From Pseudoduganella danionis (GTDB lineage Bacteria; Pseudomonadota; Gammaproteobacteria; Burkholderiales; Burkholderiaceae_D): a stretch of DNA of 64,000 bases. Both the position numbers and the translations under genes were made by a program. Where the stretch lies: assembly GCF_009720775.1 (NCBI RefSeq), contig NZ_WNKW01000004.1, positions 248,001-312,000 on the forward strand, read 5' to 3'. Positions within the stretch are counted from its first letter, which is position 1. The number at the start of each line of letters is the position of its first letter. Positions 54,686 through 64,000 of the stretch are shown piece after piece. The notes beneath the pieces are model-generated. The model had not been told where the DNA came from and made no database searches. It saw only the letters and a list, made by a program, of their open reading frames with translations.

Positions 54686-56212
54686 ATGCGCACAATCGGA
54701 CCTGGAGCAGGTTCCAGCCTGCAGGCCTATCAGCGCGGCGCGGTGGTCGTGCTGTTGGTCGCCGTGCTGATGGTACTGGTGGGGATGGCTGGCCTGGCGC
54801 TGGAGGCGGGGCAACTGTTTAACCGGCGTGCCGAAGTGCAGAGTCTGACCGAAGCGCTGGCGCTGGCAGCGGCGCGTCAGCTCAATGGCAGTGCGAGCGG
54901 TGTAAGCGCCGCGCTGACGGCGGCCAGTGAACGCTTAAGCAGCTCTGACGGGTTGCGTTACCAGTACGGCCGCACTCAGGCTAGCTGGAATGCGGCGGCA
55001 CTCAGCTTTGCCGCTACCGCTCATGGGCCATGGTTGGATGCATCAACGGCCGCCAGCGCACCTCAGGGACTGGCTTACGTAAAAGTCGATCCTTTTCAGC
55101 TTGAAACGGCCCTGACCCAGCTTCCCACCGTCTTCATGCGCGCGCTTTCGGCCACGCTGGCACTGGTGCCGGTGGGCGCGCCGAGCGTGGCCGGCCCCGC
55201 TTCCATCAACGTGCTGCCATTGGGTATTTGTGCCATGTCGCCGCAGAGCGCGGCGGCACGGGGCACGGAGCTGGTGCAATATGGCTTCCGCCGCGGCGTC
55301 AGCTATGACCTGATGAAGCTCGATCCGGCCGATACGGACGGTGTGGGAGCGCACTATCTGATCGATCCTGTCGCCGCGCCCGGTACCAGCGGTATGCCGG
55401 ACGACTTTATGCTCGATGCGGTTAAGCCCTTCGTCTGCAGCGGCACGCTGGCCATGGGCCGCGTGACTGGCGGTGCATTAACCGTGCAGGGGCCGTTTCC
55501 CCTCGCCGCTTTATATGCCCAGCTCAATTCCCGTTTCGGGCAATATACGGCGCCCTGTAATTCCACCAGCGCTCCACCTGACGCGAACGTCAAAGCGTAT
55601 AGCGTCAGCACCTTTTTCAATACTGCGGCATCATGGATGAATGTCAGTGTACCGGCCCTTAGCGCGCAGGCGGCGGTAAGCTATCCCGTCACGCCCTCGG
55701 GCAGCAGCGAAGCGTTGTGGACGTATGCTGATCCCGCTACGCTGCCGCCCAATACGGGGCCGGACAAATATGGTCCATTGTGGAGCTATGCACGGGCAGT
55801 GCCGTTTAGCGCCTATGTGGCAGGCGACGCCGAGCCCGTCAGTGGCTATGCGACCTATAGTGCCACCCAGGCTAACTGGACCTTGCTATATCCCGTCAAT
55901 AGTGGCGGCGGTGTACCCAGTCTGAAAACTGCAGCCTATCCTTCCGGCGCTGCGGCAACGCCCTACCTGGCTACTACTGGCAATTTTTTTGCAGCCCCTT
56001 CCGCTGGTGCGCCAGGCCAGCGTGGCCGACGAATACTGAATGTGGCTTTGCTGCGCTGTCCGGTACCGGCTACCGGTATCAGCACTGCAAGTGTGCTGGC
56101 GGTAGGAAAATTCTTCATGACAGTGCCGGCCAATAGCAGCCATTTGTATGCCGAATTTGCCGGCATAGCCGCTGAACAGACTTTGAGCGGGACACTGGAG
56201 ATATTGCAATGA
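54686..56212 (+). CDS. TadG-like Flp pilus-assembly protein
   Basis: 508 residues from ATG 54686, preceded by AAGGGGAGCGGG; the upstream in-frame ATG at 54578 lacks a comparable site. It has an N-terminal TadE/G-like hydrophobic segment (GAVVVLLVAVLMVLVGMAGL) followed by QLFNRRAEVQSLTEALALAAARQ, typical of TadG-type proteins. A large Ala/Ser/Pro-rich exported region follows, with Cys residues. First of three overlapping or adjacent pilus genes. Confidence 0.85.
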   Translation: MRTIGPGAGSSLQAYQRGAVVVLLVAVLMVLVGMAGLALEAGQLFNRRAEVQSLTEALALAAARQLNGSASGVSAALTAASERLSSSDGLRYQYGRTQASWNAAALSFAATAHGPWLDASTAASAPQGLAYVKVDPFQLETALTQLPTVFMRALSATLALVPVGAPSVAGPASINVLPLGICAMSPQSAAARGTELVQYGFRRGVSYDLMKLDPADTDGVGAHYLIDPVAAPGTSGMPDDFMLDAVKPFVCSGTLAMGRVTGGALTVQGPFPLAALYAQLNSRFGQYTAPCNSTSAPPDANVKAYSVSTFFNTAASWMNVSVPALSAQAAVSYPVTPSGSSEALWTYADPATLPPNTGPDKYGPLWSYARAVPFSAYVAGDAEPVSGYATYSATQANWTLLYPVNSGGGVPSLKTAAYPSGAAATPYLATTGNFFAAPSAGAPGQRGRRILNVALLRCPVPATGISTASVLAVGKFFMTVPANSSHLYAEFAGIAAEQTLSGTLEILQ

Positions 56213-56682
56213 GCAGGCCTGCTGCCGGGCAAATTCAGCGTGGTATCGCTACGCTGGAAATGGTATTGATTCTGCCCCTGCTTTTGCTGTTTTTAGTGGG
56301 GATGGTGTATTTCGGCCGATATTTCACGTATTACAGTGCTGCGCGCAAGGCAGCCCACGACGCGGCGCGCTATCTGGCCACAGTGTCGCGGCGCGAAATG
56401 AAAACCCAGTTGCAGGGGGCTGCGCAAGTGCCGGCCGTATTGTTAGCGCAGAACATTGCCCAGCGGGAGATTGCAGGTTTGCATCCAGGGCCGGCCGCAG
56501 TCGCGGTGGCGGTTGATTGTCTACCGAATGTTTGCGCGGGACTGAGCTTGCCGGACAAGGTAAAAGTCTTGGTGCAGATGCAAGTGACCGATGAATTGTT
56601 TGCGCCGTTTAGTGCCGCATTTCTGGGCGATGAAGGCTTGCTATTGCAGGCAGATGTAACGATGTTGTACGTGGGGCAGTAG
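56209..56682 (+). CDS. TadE-like pseudopilin 1
   Basis: 157 residues, overlapping the previous gene by four bases (ATGA). TadE-like start: QRGIATLEMVLILPLLLLFLVGMVYFGRYF, with the conserved Glu after the processing site, then YYSAARKAAHDAARYLATV. It would be a minor pseudopilin or periplasmic scaffold of a Flp/Tad pilus. The rest of a tad locus is not in view. Confidence 0.85.
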   Translation: MSRPAAGQIQRGIATLEMVLILPLLLLFLVGMVYFGRYFTYYSAARKAAHDAARYLATVSRREMKTQLQGAAQVPAVLLAQNIAQREIAGLHPGPAAVAVAVDCLPNVCAGLSLPDKVKVLVQMQVTDELFAPFSAAFLGDEGLLLQADVTMLYVGQ

Positions 56683-57261
56683 ATGCAGCTCCGTACACAG
56701 CGGCGGCGCCATCAACGCGGAATATTGGCCGTGGAATTTGCCATCGTGCTCAGCGTGTTGCTGCTGCTGCTATTTGGTCTGATGGCGGTTGCTCAGGGCT
56801 TGTATGCGTTTAACACCGTACAGGAAGTGAGCCGGCGCGCTGCCGCGGCGGCCGCGAAAACAGACTTCAACGACGCCGCCGCGCTGCAGCAGATCCGCCA
56901 GAGTGCGGTGTTCCGTAGTAACCCCGGCGTGCTGGCGTTTGCAGCACCGATTAGTGATGCCCATGTACGCATAGACTACCTGAGTATCTCCCGGGCCGCA
57001 GACGGCAGCCTGAGCCTGCTACCGATGGCTTTGCTGCCTGCTACACCGGCGGCCAACCGCGTGGCCTGCGCGGCCGACCCCTATGATACGCAGTGTGTGC
57101 AGTTTGTGCGTGTACGTTTATGCGATGTGGCGGATGCGGTGTCGTGCCAGCCCGTCACGCTGGATAGTATTTTTCCGTGGGTGCAGCTGAATATAACCCT
57201 GACTACGGCGACCACCATCGTCAAGACAGATGGACTAGGCTATGTCGCCTCGCCACTCTAG
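56683..57261 (+). CDS. TadE-like pseudopilin 2
   Basis: 192 residues, starting at the base after the previous stop. Start: HQRGILAVEFAIVLSVLLLLLFGLMAVAQ, again with conserved Glu. YAFNTVQEVSRRAAAAAAK follows. Two Cys pairs in the second half (CAADPYDTQC, CDVADAVSC) suggest disulfides. Co-transcribed with the two genes before it. Confidence 0.85.
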   Translation: MQLRTQRRRHQRGILAVEFAIVLSVLLLLLFGLMAVAQGLYAFNTVQEVSRRAAAAAAKTDFNDAAALQQIRQSAVFRSNPGVLAFAAPISDAHVRIDYLSISRAADGSLSLLPMALLPATPAANRVACAADPYDTQCVQFVRVRLCDVADAVSCQPVTLDSIFPWVQLNITLTTATTIVKTDGLGYVASPL

Positions 57262-57361
57262 GGCGCAGGCCCGGGCGGATTTTCCCCTGTCGGGCGGGCC
57301 AGGCTACATCTTGCTATCATCGTGGCTATCGGGCTCTGCCTGGCCACTATGAAAGCAGCGG

Positions 57362-57784
57362 ATGGATACCAATAAATTTTCCCCTGAGTTTTTCAATCAA
57401 CTGGGGCAGGCTACGCTGCCCGGTCATCTGGGCATTAGCATTACCGGCGTGAGCGAAGGTGTCGTGGTGGGCCAGTTCCAGGTAGCCCAGCAGCATTTGG
57501 CACCCAATGGTTTTCTGCATGCAGGCAGCGTGGTTACGCTGGCCGATACCGTCTGCGGTTATGCCTGTGTGGCGCATTTGCCGACCGGTGCTGAGAATTT
57601 CACCACCATAGAACTCAAGTCCAACCATCTGGGTACGGCGCGTGATGGCGTGGTGGTGGCGACGGCTAAAGTAGTACATCTGGGCCGCACCACGCAGGTG
57701 TGGGATGCTACCGTGGTGAATCAGGCGACGGGCAAAACCATGGCGCTGTTCCGCTGCACGCAGATGATACTGTATCCCAAATAA
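57362..57784 (+). CDS. PaaI-type hotdog thioesterase
   Basis: 140 residues. Hotdog-fold features: GVVVGQFQVAQQHLAPNGFLHAGSVVTLADTV (catalytic region HAGxxxxLAD), FTTIELKSNHLG and GRTTQVWDATVVN. It would hydrolyse aromatic or medium acyl-CoAs; substrate not readable. Stands alone after the tad-like genes. Confidence 0.92.
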   Translation: MDTNKFSPEFFNQLGQATLPGHLGISITGVSEGVVVGQFQVAQQHLAPNGFLHAGSVVTLADTVCGYACVAHLPTGAENFTTIELKSNHLGTARDGVVVATAKVVHLGRTTQVWDATVVNQATGKTMALFRCTQMILYPK

Positions 57785-57862
57785 GCCTGAGGCCAGCCAT
57801 GCGAGCACTGACTACTTCGCTGGCATTGGCCCAGGCTGAGCACACAGGATCACCGGCTGGGC

Positions 57863-58381
57863 TTAGCCGTGCAGCGATTCTTCCAGCAGCTTGTGCAGGG
57901 CGGCGAAATCCGGTTCGCCCAGATAGCGCTTGAGGATGGTGCCATCCTTGCCGATCACGAAGGTGGTTGGAGTCATGGCCACGTTGCCATAGGCGCGGGC
58001 CGCCGAGCCATCCGCATCGAGCGCCACCTTGAATGGCAGTGCGCGCGTTTCCGCGTAGTTCAGCACATAGTTAGGCGGGTCGTAGCTCATGGCCACGGCC
58101 ACGAATTCCAGGCCCTGATCCTTGAACTTGTTGTAGGTCTCGACCATCTTCGGCATTTCAGCCACGCAGGTAGCACAGGAGGTGGCCCAGAAATTGACCA
58201 TCACTACCTTGCCCTTCAGGCTATCCGGCGCGATCTTTTCGCCTTTGATGCTGACAAAGGCTACCTGCGGCGCGGCCGGACGTTTGTTCAGGCTGACGTA
58301 GGTGCCAGCACCGGCTAGCGCCAGTACGACGGCGGCCAGTACGGGCTTGAGCCAGCCCTTGGAAGCTTGAGAGGTGGACAT
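57863..58381 (-). CDS. TlpA-family membrane-anchored thioredoxin
   Basis: 172 residues. A single N-terminal membrane anchor (LKPVLAAVVLALAGAGTYV) precedes a periplasmic thioredoxin fold with the redox motif CATC in FWATSCATCVAEMP, then LEFVAVAMSYDP and TTFVIGKDG. TlpA-type proteins reduce disulfides outside the cytoplasm, e.g. for cytochrome c or copper-site maturation. It starts two bases after the dolP stop, extending the lpoA-yraN-diaA-dolP operon. Confidence 0.93.
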   Translation of the reverse strand: MSTSQASKGWLKPVLAAVVLALAGAGTYVSLNKRPAAPQVAFVSIKGEKIAPDSLKGKVVMVNFWATSCATCVAEMPKMVETYNKFKDQGLEFVAVAMSYDPPNYVLNYAETRALPFKVALDADGSAARAYGNVAMTPTTFVIGKDGTILKRYLGEPDFAALHKLLEESLHG

Positions 58382-58383
58382 GA

Positions 58384-59677
<1,294 letters not shown>

Positions 59678-60028
59678 TTACATTTCGAGCACGTTTTGCA
59701 TCCAAGACAAGTTTTCCCCGTCGATAGCGAGCAGATCGAAGCGGCATGGCGGCAGTTCGGCATAGCGTAGCAGAAAGTACTGGGCCGCGCGCAACAGCCG
59801 GCGCTGCTTGGCCGGAGTGACGCTGGCGGCCGCCCCGCCATAGCGGGCACTGGCGCGCTGGCGCACTTCGACAAATACCAGCACCGCGCCATGCTGCATG
59901 ATCAGATCGAGCTCGCCCACCTTGCAGCGGAAATTGCGCTCAAGCAGACGCAGCCCCTGCTGCTGCAAGTAGGCCAGCGCCCTGTCTTCGCCTTGCTGGC
60001 CCAGCCGCTGTTGCAGGGTGCTGGCCAT
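59678..60028 (-). CDS. yraN: UPF0102 protein YraN
   Basis: 116 residues: GEDRALAYLQQQGLRLLERNFRCKVGELDLIM and VFVEVRQR, matching the UPF0102 nuclease-like fold (PD-(D/E)xK-type core E-x-D...E-x-K/R; here VEVRQ). Function not established. Between lpoA (7 bases) and diaA. Confidence 0.92.
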   Translation of the reverse strand: MASTLQQRLGQQGEDRALAYLQQQGLRLLERNFRCKVGELDLIMQHGAVLVFVEVRQRASARYGGAAASVTPAKQRRLLRAAQYFLLRYAELPPCRFDLLAIDGENLSWMQNVLEM

Positions 60029-60035
60029 ACGCTGC

Positions 60036-61430
60036 CTAAGGAATCAGCACCTGCGGCTGGCCGTTGCGGAATTCGGCCGCTGCTTCATGCCGCTCGAAGC
60101 GCGCCGGACCATGGCCGAAATCCACCCTGAGCTGGCCCGTGACACCGTCCAGACGGATCACCCCGTCCGGCTGGCGGCTGATGGCGCGCGCCACGCGGTA
60201 GGCATCGATGCCCAGCGCGTACAGCCGCTCCAGATCGGGCCCGATGGTGCTGGTGGGATGGGGATAACTCATCACGGCCGCATGGTCGGGCTGCAGCGAC
60301 CATGGCAGATCGAGCAGGCGCAGCCCGTTCAGGGCGGGCAGCGCGCTGCCATTATTCAGCGCCGAAGTGCCATACAGACGTAGCCGTGGCAGTACGGGAT
60401 CGGCTTGTGCCGCGTCGGCATCGGCCAGTACGGCCAGCACATGACGCGTCTGTTCGGCGCCCATGGCGGAGAACAGCAGGCCCGGACGTTCGGTCCGCAG
60501 GCGGGCATACCATTGCAGGATTTCGGCTTGGCCGATTTCTCCGTCGGGGGTACCCAGCTCCTCGATATTGGCTACCTTGCCATCATCCTGCCACTGGTCG
60601 GCAAACGCGCTGGCCACGCGGCGCTGCCATGCCGTGGTGGTGCTGACTATGCTGGCGCTGGCCTTCACTCCATCCTGCAGGGCGCGGCGCGCCAGCTGGC
60701 GCGCCTCGTCTTCCAGCGACAGGCCCATGGCCAGCATCAGCGGTGGCAGCGGGCTGGCGCTGCTATGCCCTTCCGGATAATTGAGGGCGATGGTGGGTTT
60801 GGTCACCAGCACGCTTTCAGCCAGCGTGCCCACTGCCGCGCGCGACAGCGGGCCTATCACCACATCGTATTGCTGCACGGCGTGGGCATAGCTGTACAAC
60901 ACGTCCTGCGGCACGTCGCTGGTGGCGATGGCCGTGAGGGTGATGTTGTCGGGTTCGCGTTGCCATGCTGCCTGTACGCCGTCGCGCACGGCGGCTGCGG
61001 CCTGCGCCAGTGCTTCTGCCTGCAGCGGTAGCAGCAGGGCGATGCGCAAGGGCGGGCCTGACTTCGCACTGGCAGCGGAGGTGCCGCTGTTGTCGGCACT
61101 GGTAGCAGCGTCGGCCCGCGCGCGCGCGGCCGCATCGTTGCCGGCTGGCGGAGCCGAAATGTAGGATGGATTGGTGCCAGTGCTAGGCGCCGGTGGCGGC
61201 AACTGGACGGCGAAGACCTCGGCGGCCTGTACTTCCGGCTGCGCTTCGGTGGTTGCCGGCGGCGCCGGGGTGACCGCAGGCACACGGCTAGCTGCCACCG
61301 GCGCCGGCACAGCACTTGTATTTGCCTGGCCGGGCGCGCACAATCCACCGGGCGCGTTGCAGAACGGCGTGCTGCAGGCGCTCACCAGCGCCGCGACGAT
61401 GCTGAACTGCCACCACTTCATTCTTTTCAT
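60036..61430 (-). CDS. lpoA: LpoA-like penicillin-binding-protein activator lipoprotein
   Basis: 464 residues from ATG 61430. The signal has lipobox LVSACST. A Pro/Ala-rich linker (residues 30-120) precedes a periplasmic-binding-protein-like domain (LRIALLLPLQAEALAQAAAAV, DVVIGPLSRAAVGTLAE). That corresponds to the C-terminal half of E. coli LpoA, which activates PBP1a; the N-terminal TPR-like half is missing, as is usual outside gammaproteobacteria. Divergent from rsmI with 9 bases between starts. Confidence 0.88.
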   Translation of the reverse strand: MKRMKWWQFSIVAALVSACSTPFCNAPGGLCAPGQANTSAVPAPVAASRVPAVTPAPPATTEAQPEVQAAEVFAVQLPPPAPSTGTNPSYISAPPAGNDAAARARADAATSADNSGTSAASAKSGPPLRIALLLPLQAEALAQAAAAVRDGVQAAWQREPDNITLTAIATSDVPQDVLYSYAHAVQQYDVVIGPLSRAAVGTLAESVLVTKPTIALNYPEGHSSASPLPPLMLAMGLSLEDEARQLARRALQDGVKASASIVSTTTAWQRRVASAFADQWQDDGKVANIEELGTPDGEIGQAEILQWYARLRTERPGLLFSAMGAEQTRHVLAVLADADAAQADPVLPRLRLYGTSALNNGSALPALNGLRLLDLPWSLQPDHAAVMSYPHPTSTIGPDLERLYALGIDAYRVARAISRQPDGVIRLDGVTGQLRVDFGHGPARFERHEAAAEFRNGQPQVLIP

Positions 61431-61439
61431 CCGACCTCC

Positions 61440-62348
61440 ATGACTGCTCAAGCCACCAGCTCCATTGCCAACCTGCCCGTGCTGGGCGAAATGGCACACC
61501 AGACCTATCCTAGCGCAACCCTGTACGTGGTGGCGACGCCGATCGGCAATGTGACCGATATAAGCCTGCGCGCGCTACATGTTTTGAGTCTGGTCAATGC
61601 GGTGGCCTGCGAAGACACGCGTAACACGGCCCAGCTGATGACGCGCTTCGGTTTGCACCAGCCCTTGATCGCGGCGCACCAGCACAACGAGCGCGAAGTG
61701 GCCGAGACGCTGATCGCCCGTCTGCAGGCCGGTGAACGGATCGCGCTGGTGTCCGACGCCGGCACGCCGGCCGTGTCCGATCCCGGTGCGCGCATCGTCG
61801 ATGCCGTGCGTGCTGCCGGTCTGCGCGTGCTGCCCCTGCCCGGCGCTTCGGCGGCGGTCACGGCGCTGTCGGCCAGTGGTCTGGTGAATGACCAGTTCTA
61901 TTTTGTCGGCTTCCTGCCCGCCAAAGCCAAGCAGCGCGAGAACTTCCTCACCACGCTGCGTTCCGTCACGGCCACCATGGTGTTCTACGAAGCGCCGCAC
62001 CGCATCCTTGATTGCGCCAGCGCGCTGGCGGCCGTGTTCGAGCCGGAACGGCAGGTGGTGTTTGCGCGCGAGCTGACCAAGATGTTCGAAGAGATCCACC
62101 GCTGCCCGCTGTCCGAAGCTGCCGCGTGGCTGAAGGCGGACGGGCATCGCGAAAAAGGCGAGTTCGTCGTGCTGCTGGAAGGCGCGCCTGCGGCGGATGA
62201 GGAAAACGATGCCGAGGCCGAGCGCATCCTGAAGATTCTGCTGGCCGAATGTCCGGTCAAGCAGGCGGCCAATCTGGCCGCGCAGATTACGGGGCGCAAA
62301 AAGAATGCGCTGTATGAGCGCGCCCTGCAACTCAAGGACGAAGCCTGA
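61440..62348 (+). CDS. rsmI: 16S rRNA (cytidine(1402)-2'-O)-methyltransferase
   Basis: 302 residues. Tetrapyrrole-methylase fold: LYVVATPIGNVTDISLRAL, CEDTRNTAQLM, LVSDAGTPAVSDPG, FYEAPHRI. It methylates C1402 of 16S rRNA. It is divergent from lpoA, as in E. coli. ATG 61440; a second in-frame ATG (61491) is less likely as the first residues are unconserved but in frame. Confidence 0.95.
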   Translation: MTAQATSSIANLPVLGEMAHQTYPSATLYVVATPIGNVTDISLRALHVLSLVNAVACEDTRNTAQLMTRFGLHQPLIAAHQHNEREVAETLIARLQAGERIALVSDAGTPAVSDPGARIVDAVRAAGLRVLPLPGASAAVTALSASGLVNDQFYFVGFLPAKAKQRENFLTTLRSVTATMVFYEAPHRILDCASALAAVFEPERQVVFARELTKMFEEIHRCPLSEAAAWLKADGHREKGEFVVLLEGAPAADEENDAEAERILKILLAECPVKQAANLAAQITGRKKNALYERALQLKDEA

Positions 62349-62457
62349 TCAGGCAGTGCTGGTGCTGCATAGCCGATTCGCGCGGCTATGCCAGCAATAC
62401 AGATTTTCATAGAGACACTTGACGAGGGGCGCGGTAGCTTGTATTATCTTGCTTCTT

Positions 62458-62534
62458 CGGAGTGTGGCGCAGCCCGGTAGCGCACCTGGTTTGGGACCAG
62501 GGGGTCCAAGGTTCGAATCCTTGTACTCCGACCA
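62458..62534 (+). tRNA. tRNA-Pro (anticodon UGG)
   Basis: A 77-base cloverleaf with encoded CCA. Acceptor CGGAGTG pairs with TACTCCG (G-U/T tolerant), D arm GCGC...GCGC, anticodon stem CCTGG/CCAGG with loop TTTGGGA (anticodon TGG), T arm CAAGG-TTCGAAT-CCTTG. It ends ACCA. Confidence 0.95.
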
Positions 62535-62549
62535 AGATTCAAGAAAAAA

Positions 62550-62583
62550 GACTCAAGAGTTTCGGCTCCTGAGTCTTTTTTTT
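62550..62583 (+). terminator. Rho-independent terminator after tRNA-Pro
   Basis: Stem GACTCA (62550-62555) with TGAGTC (62570-62575), extended by AGAG/CTC, followed by eight T. Confidence 0.88.
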
Positions 62584-62640
62584 ATTCCCGCGACAGAATC
62601 TGAACCTTGCGCGGCGCAATGGCCGCGCAAGTTATCCAAT

Positions 62641-63561
62641 TTAGCTCACGCGTTTGGCAGCAATCGCATTGCCCGCTCTGCTATTGCCTTTACGGCCGAG
62701 GAACTGGGCAATGTACTGGCCCGCATCGACCACGATGTCGAGATCGATACCCGTTTCAATACCCAGCCCCTGCATCATGTACAGCACGTCCTCCGTGGCC
62801 ACATTGCCAGTGGCGCCCTTGGCGTACGGGCAGCCGCCCAGGCCCGTGACGGACGAGTGGAAAATTGAGATGCCCACTTCCAGACTGGCATAGATATTCG
62901 CCAGCGCCTGACCGTAGGTATCGTGGAAGTGGCCGGACAGGCCATCGATACGGAAGGCGCGGATCGCCTCTTCCATCACGGCCTGCGTTTTGCGCGGTGT
63001 GGCCACGCCGATGGTATCGGCGATGTCGATTTCGTCGCAGCCCAGATCGCGCATGCGCCCCACCACATCGGCCACTGCGGACAGCGGCACCTCGCCCTGA
63101 TACGGGCAGCCGAAAGCGCAGCTGATACTGCCACGCAGACGCAGACCGTGATCCTTGGCGGCCTTGGCCACGCTTTCGAAGCGGGCGATGGATTCGGCGA
63201 TCGAACAGTTGATATTCTTTTGCGAAAACGCTTCCGAAGCGGAACCGAAGATCACCACTTCGTCAGCCTTGGCGGCCAGCGCTGCTTCGAAGCCCTGCAT
63301 ATTTGGCGTCAGCGCGGAATAGATCACGCCGGGGCGGCGTTCGATAGCGGCCATGACTTCGGCGCTGGTGGCCATCTGCGGCACCCATTTCGGCGACACG
63401 AAGGATGCCGCTTCGATATTGCGGAAGCCGGCGCTGGTGAGGCGGTTGACCAGCTCGATCTTGACTTCGGCCGGTACGTTTTCCTTCTCGTTCTGCAGGC
63501 CGTCGCGCGGCCCTACTTCGACGATTTTGACCTGCTTGGGCAGGCTAGTGTTCAAGCTCAT
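62641..63561 (-). CDS. Hydroxymethylglutaryl-CoA lyase
   Basis: 306 residues from ATG 63561 (the frame opens upstream, but MSLNTSLPKQVKIVEVGPRDGLQNE is the family start). TIM-barrel HMGL features: VGPRDGLQNEKENVP, SPKWVPQMA, and FGCPYQGEVP, with HFHDTYGQALANIY and GGCPYAKGATGNVATED (catalytic Cys). It cleaves HMG-CoA to acetyl-CoA and acetoacetate in leucine breakdown. One base after the ghrA-like stop, so the two are probably co-transcribed. Confidence 0.94.
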   Translation of the reverse strand: MSLNTSLPKQVKIVEVGPRDGLQNEKENVPAEVKIELVNRLTSAGFRNIEAASFVSPKWVPQMATSAEVMAAIERRPGVIYSALTPNMQGFEAALAAKADEVVIFGSASEAFSQKNINCSIAESIARFESVAKAAKDHGLRLRGSISCAFGCPYQGEVPLSAVADVVGRMRDLGCDEIDIADTIGVATPRKTQAVMEEAIRAFRIDGLSGHFHDTYGQALANIYASLEVGISIFHSSVTGLGGCPYAKGATGNVATEDVLYMMQGLGIETGIDLDIVVDAGQYIAQFLGRKGNSRAGNAIAAKRVS

Positions 63562-63562
63562 A

Positions 63563-64000
63563 TCAGTACCCCTTGCTACGGTCGACCACACCGGCCACGC
63601 TCTGGCCGGCACCGAGTGCGCGTATCTTGTCCGCCATCTGCGCAATGCTTACGCTGCGCAGCGTCAGCGCCGAGATATGCGGCGTGATGGTAATGCGTGG
63701 CTCCTGCCAGAACGGATGCTGCTGCGGCAGCGGTTCGTTGCGGAACACATCCAGCGTGGCAGCACTGATATGGCCGGATTTGATTAGCGTGAGCAGATCC
63801 GGTTCGGCCACGTGGGCACCGCGCGCCACGTTGATCAGGTAGGCGCCAGCAGGCAGCTTGCTCATATTGCTGCGGTCCAGCAGGTTGCTGGTTTCCGGCG
63901 TCAACGGCAGCATGCAGACCAGCACACGGCTACCGCGCAGGAAGGCGTCCAGACCATCCATGCCGTGGAAGCATTCCACACCATCCACCTGTTTCGGGCT
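63563..64000 (-). CDS. D-2-hydroxyacid dehydrogenase, GhrA type (partial)
   Basis: The last 145 codons or so of a gene entering from the right. NAD-binding and catalytic features: LPAGAYLINVARGAHV, DVFRNEPLPQQHPFW (Glu) and RITITPHISALT (His). The GhrA branch reduces glyoxylate and hydroxypyruvate. The N-terminal half is beyond the window. Confidence 0.9.
   Translation of the reverse strand, partial: SPKQVDGVECFHGMDGLDAFLRGSRVLVCMLPLTPETSNLLDRSNMSKLPAGAYLINVARGAHVAEPDLLTLIKSGHISAATLDVFRNEPLPQQHPFWQEPRITITPHISALTLRSVSIAQMADKIRALGAGQSVAGVVDRSKGY

Noticed and set aside
62598..62640. Small gene between tRNA-Pro and HMG-CoA lyase
   Set aside because: Too short and covered by terminator and 3' sequence; plus-strand frames there are antisense to the lyase.

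Overview
The window looks like the chromosome of a betaproteobacterium of the order Burkholderiales, most likely family Oxalobacteraceae. This is inferred from gene content and order, not from a marker phylogeny: glmU / Lrp-type regulator / glmS; a ferredoxin-coaD-rsmD cluster beside a DUF6279-type lipoprotein; and lpoA-yraN-diaA-dolP divergent from rsmI. Both flanks are GC-rich housekeeping DNA. The middle, from about 24.1 to 54.5 kb, is more A/T-rich and holds accessory genes.

Left flank (1-24 kb). A branched-chain amino-acid type ABC transporter (livG, livF, start of the binding protein), a GMC oxidoreductase and a nitronate monooxygenase are all on the minus strand. A GGDEF-EAL c-di-GMP enzyme with a Cache-like sensor follows. 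It is bracketed by two similar intergenic segments, each with DnaA boxes, an ACTACTACTA run (DnaA-trio type) and an A/T-rich stretch, i.e. two oriC-like modules. Then come mtnN, putA with a divergent Lrp-type regulator, a chemoreceptor, a LysR regulator, a chalcone-isomerase-like protein, ferredoxin, coaD, rsmD, glmU, an Lrp-type regulator and glmS. A third cluster of DnaA-box-like repeats lies between glmU and the Lrp gene.

Genomic island (about 24.1-54.5 kb). Twenty-three bases after the glmS stop, DNA begins with TGT and runs into three tandem 20-bp repeats resembling TnsB sites of Tn7, so a Tn7-like element occupies attTn7. Its first cargo is a type I restriction-modification operon (RHH regulator, hsdR, hsdS, a PrrC-like ABC-ATPase/anticodon-nuclease candidate, hsdM). 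Next is a BcepMu gp16-like regulator with three 10-bp iterons. The transposition operon that follows has an unusual composition: a short TnsA, two TniQ/TnsD proteins, a second divergent TnsA and a DD(35)E TnsB, all overlapping end to start, with no TnsC ATPase anywhere in the window. Further cargo includes a HAD protein, a PaiB/MocR/isochorismatase deletion scar, a manganese-riboswitch-controlled UPF0016 exporter, a large serine recombinase, an AbiGi-like protein, a SIR2-domain protein, HEPN-like candidates, an orphan MazE-like antitoxin and several unknowns. Much of it looks like phage defence. I could not find the distal end of the element.

Right flank (54.6-64 kb). Three TadE/TadG-like pseudopilin genes, a PaaI-type thioesterase, TlpA, DolP, DiaA, YraN, LpoA, RsmI, tRNA-Pro(UGG), hydroxymethylglutaryl-CoA lyase and the end of a GhrA-type dehydrogenase.

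The two most notable systems are the TnsC-less dual-TnsA/dual-TniQ transposition operon at attTn7 and the duplicated oriC-like modules around the c-di-GMP gene.
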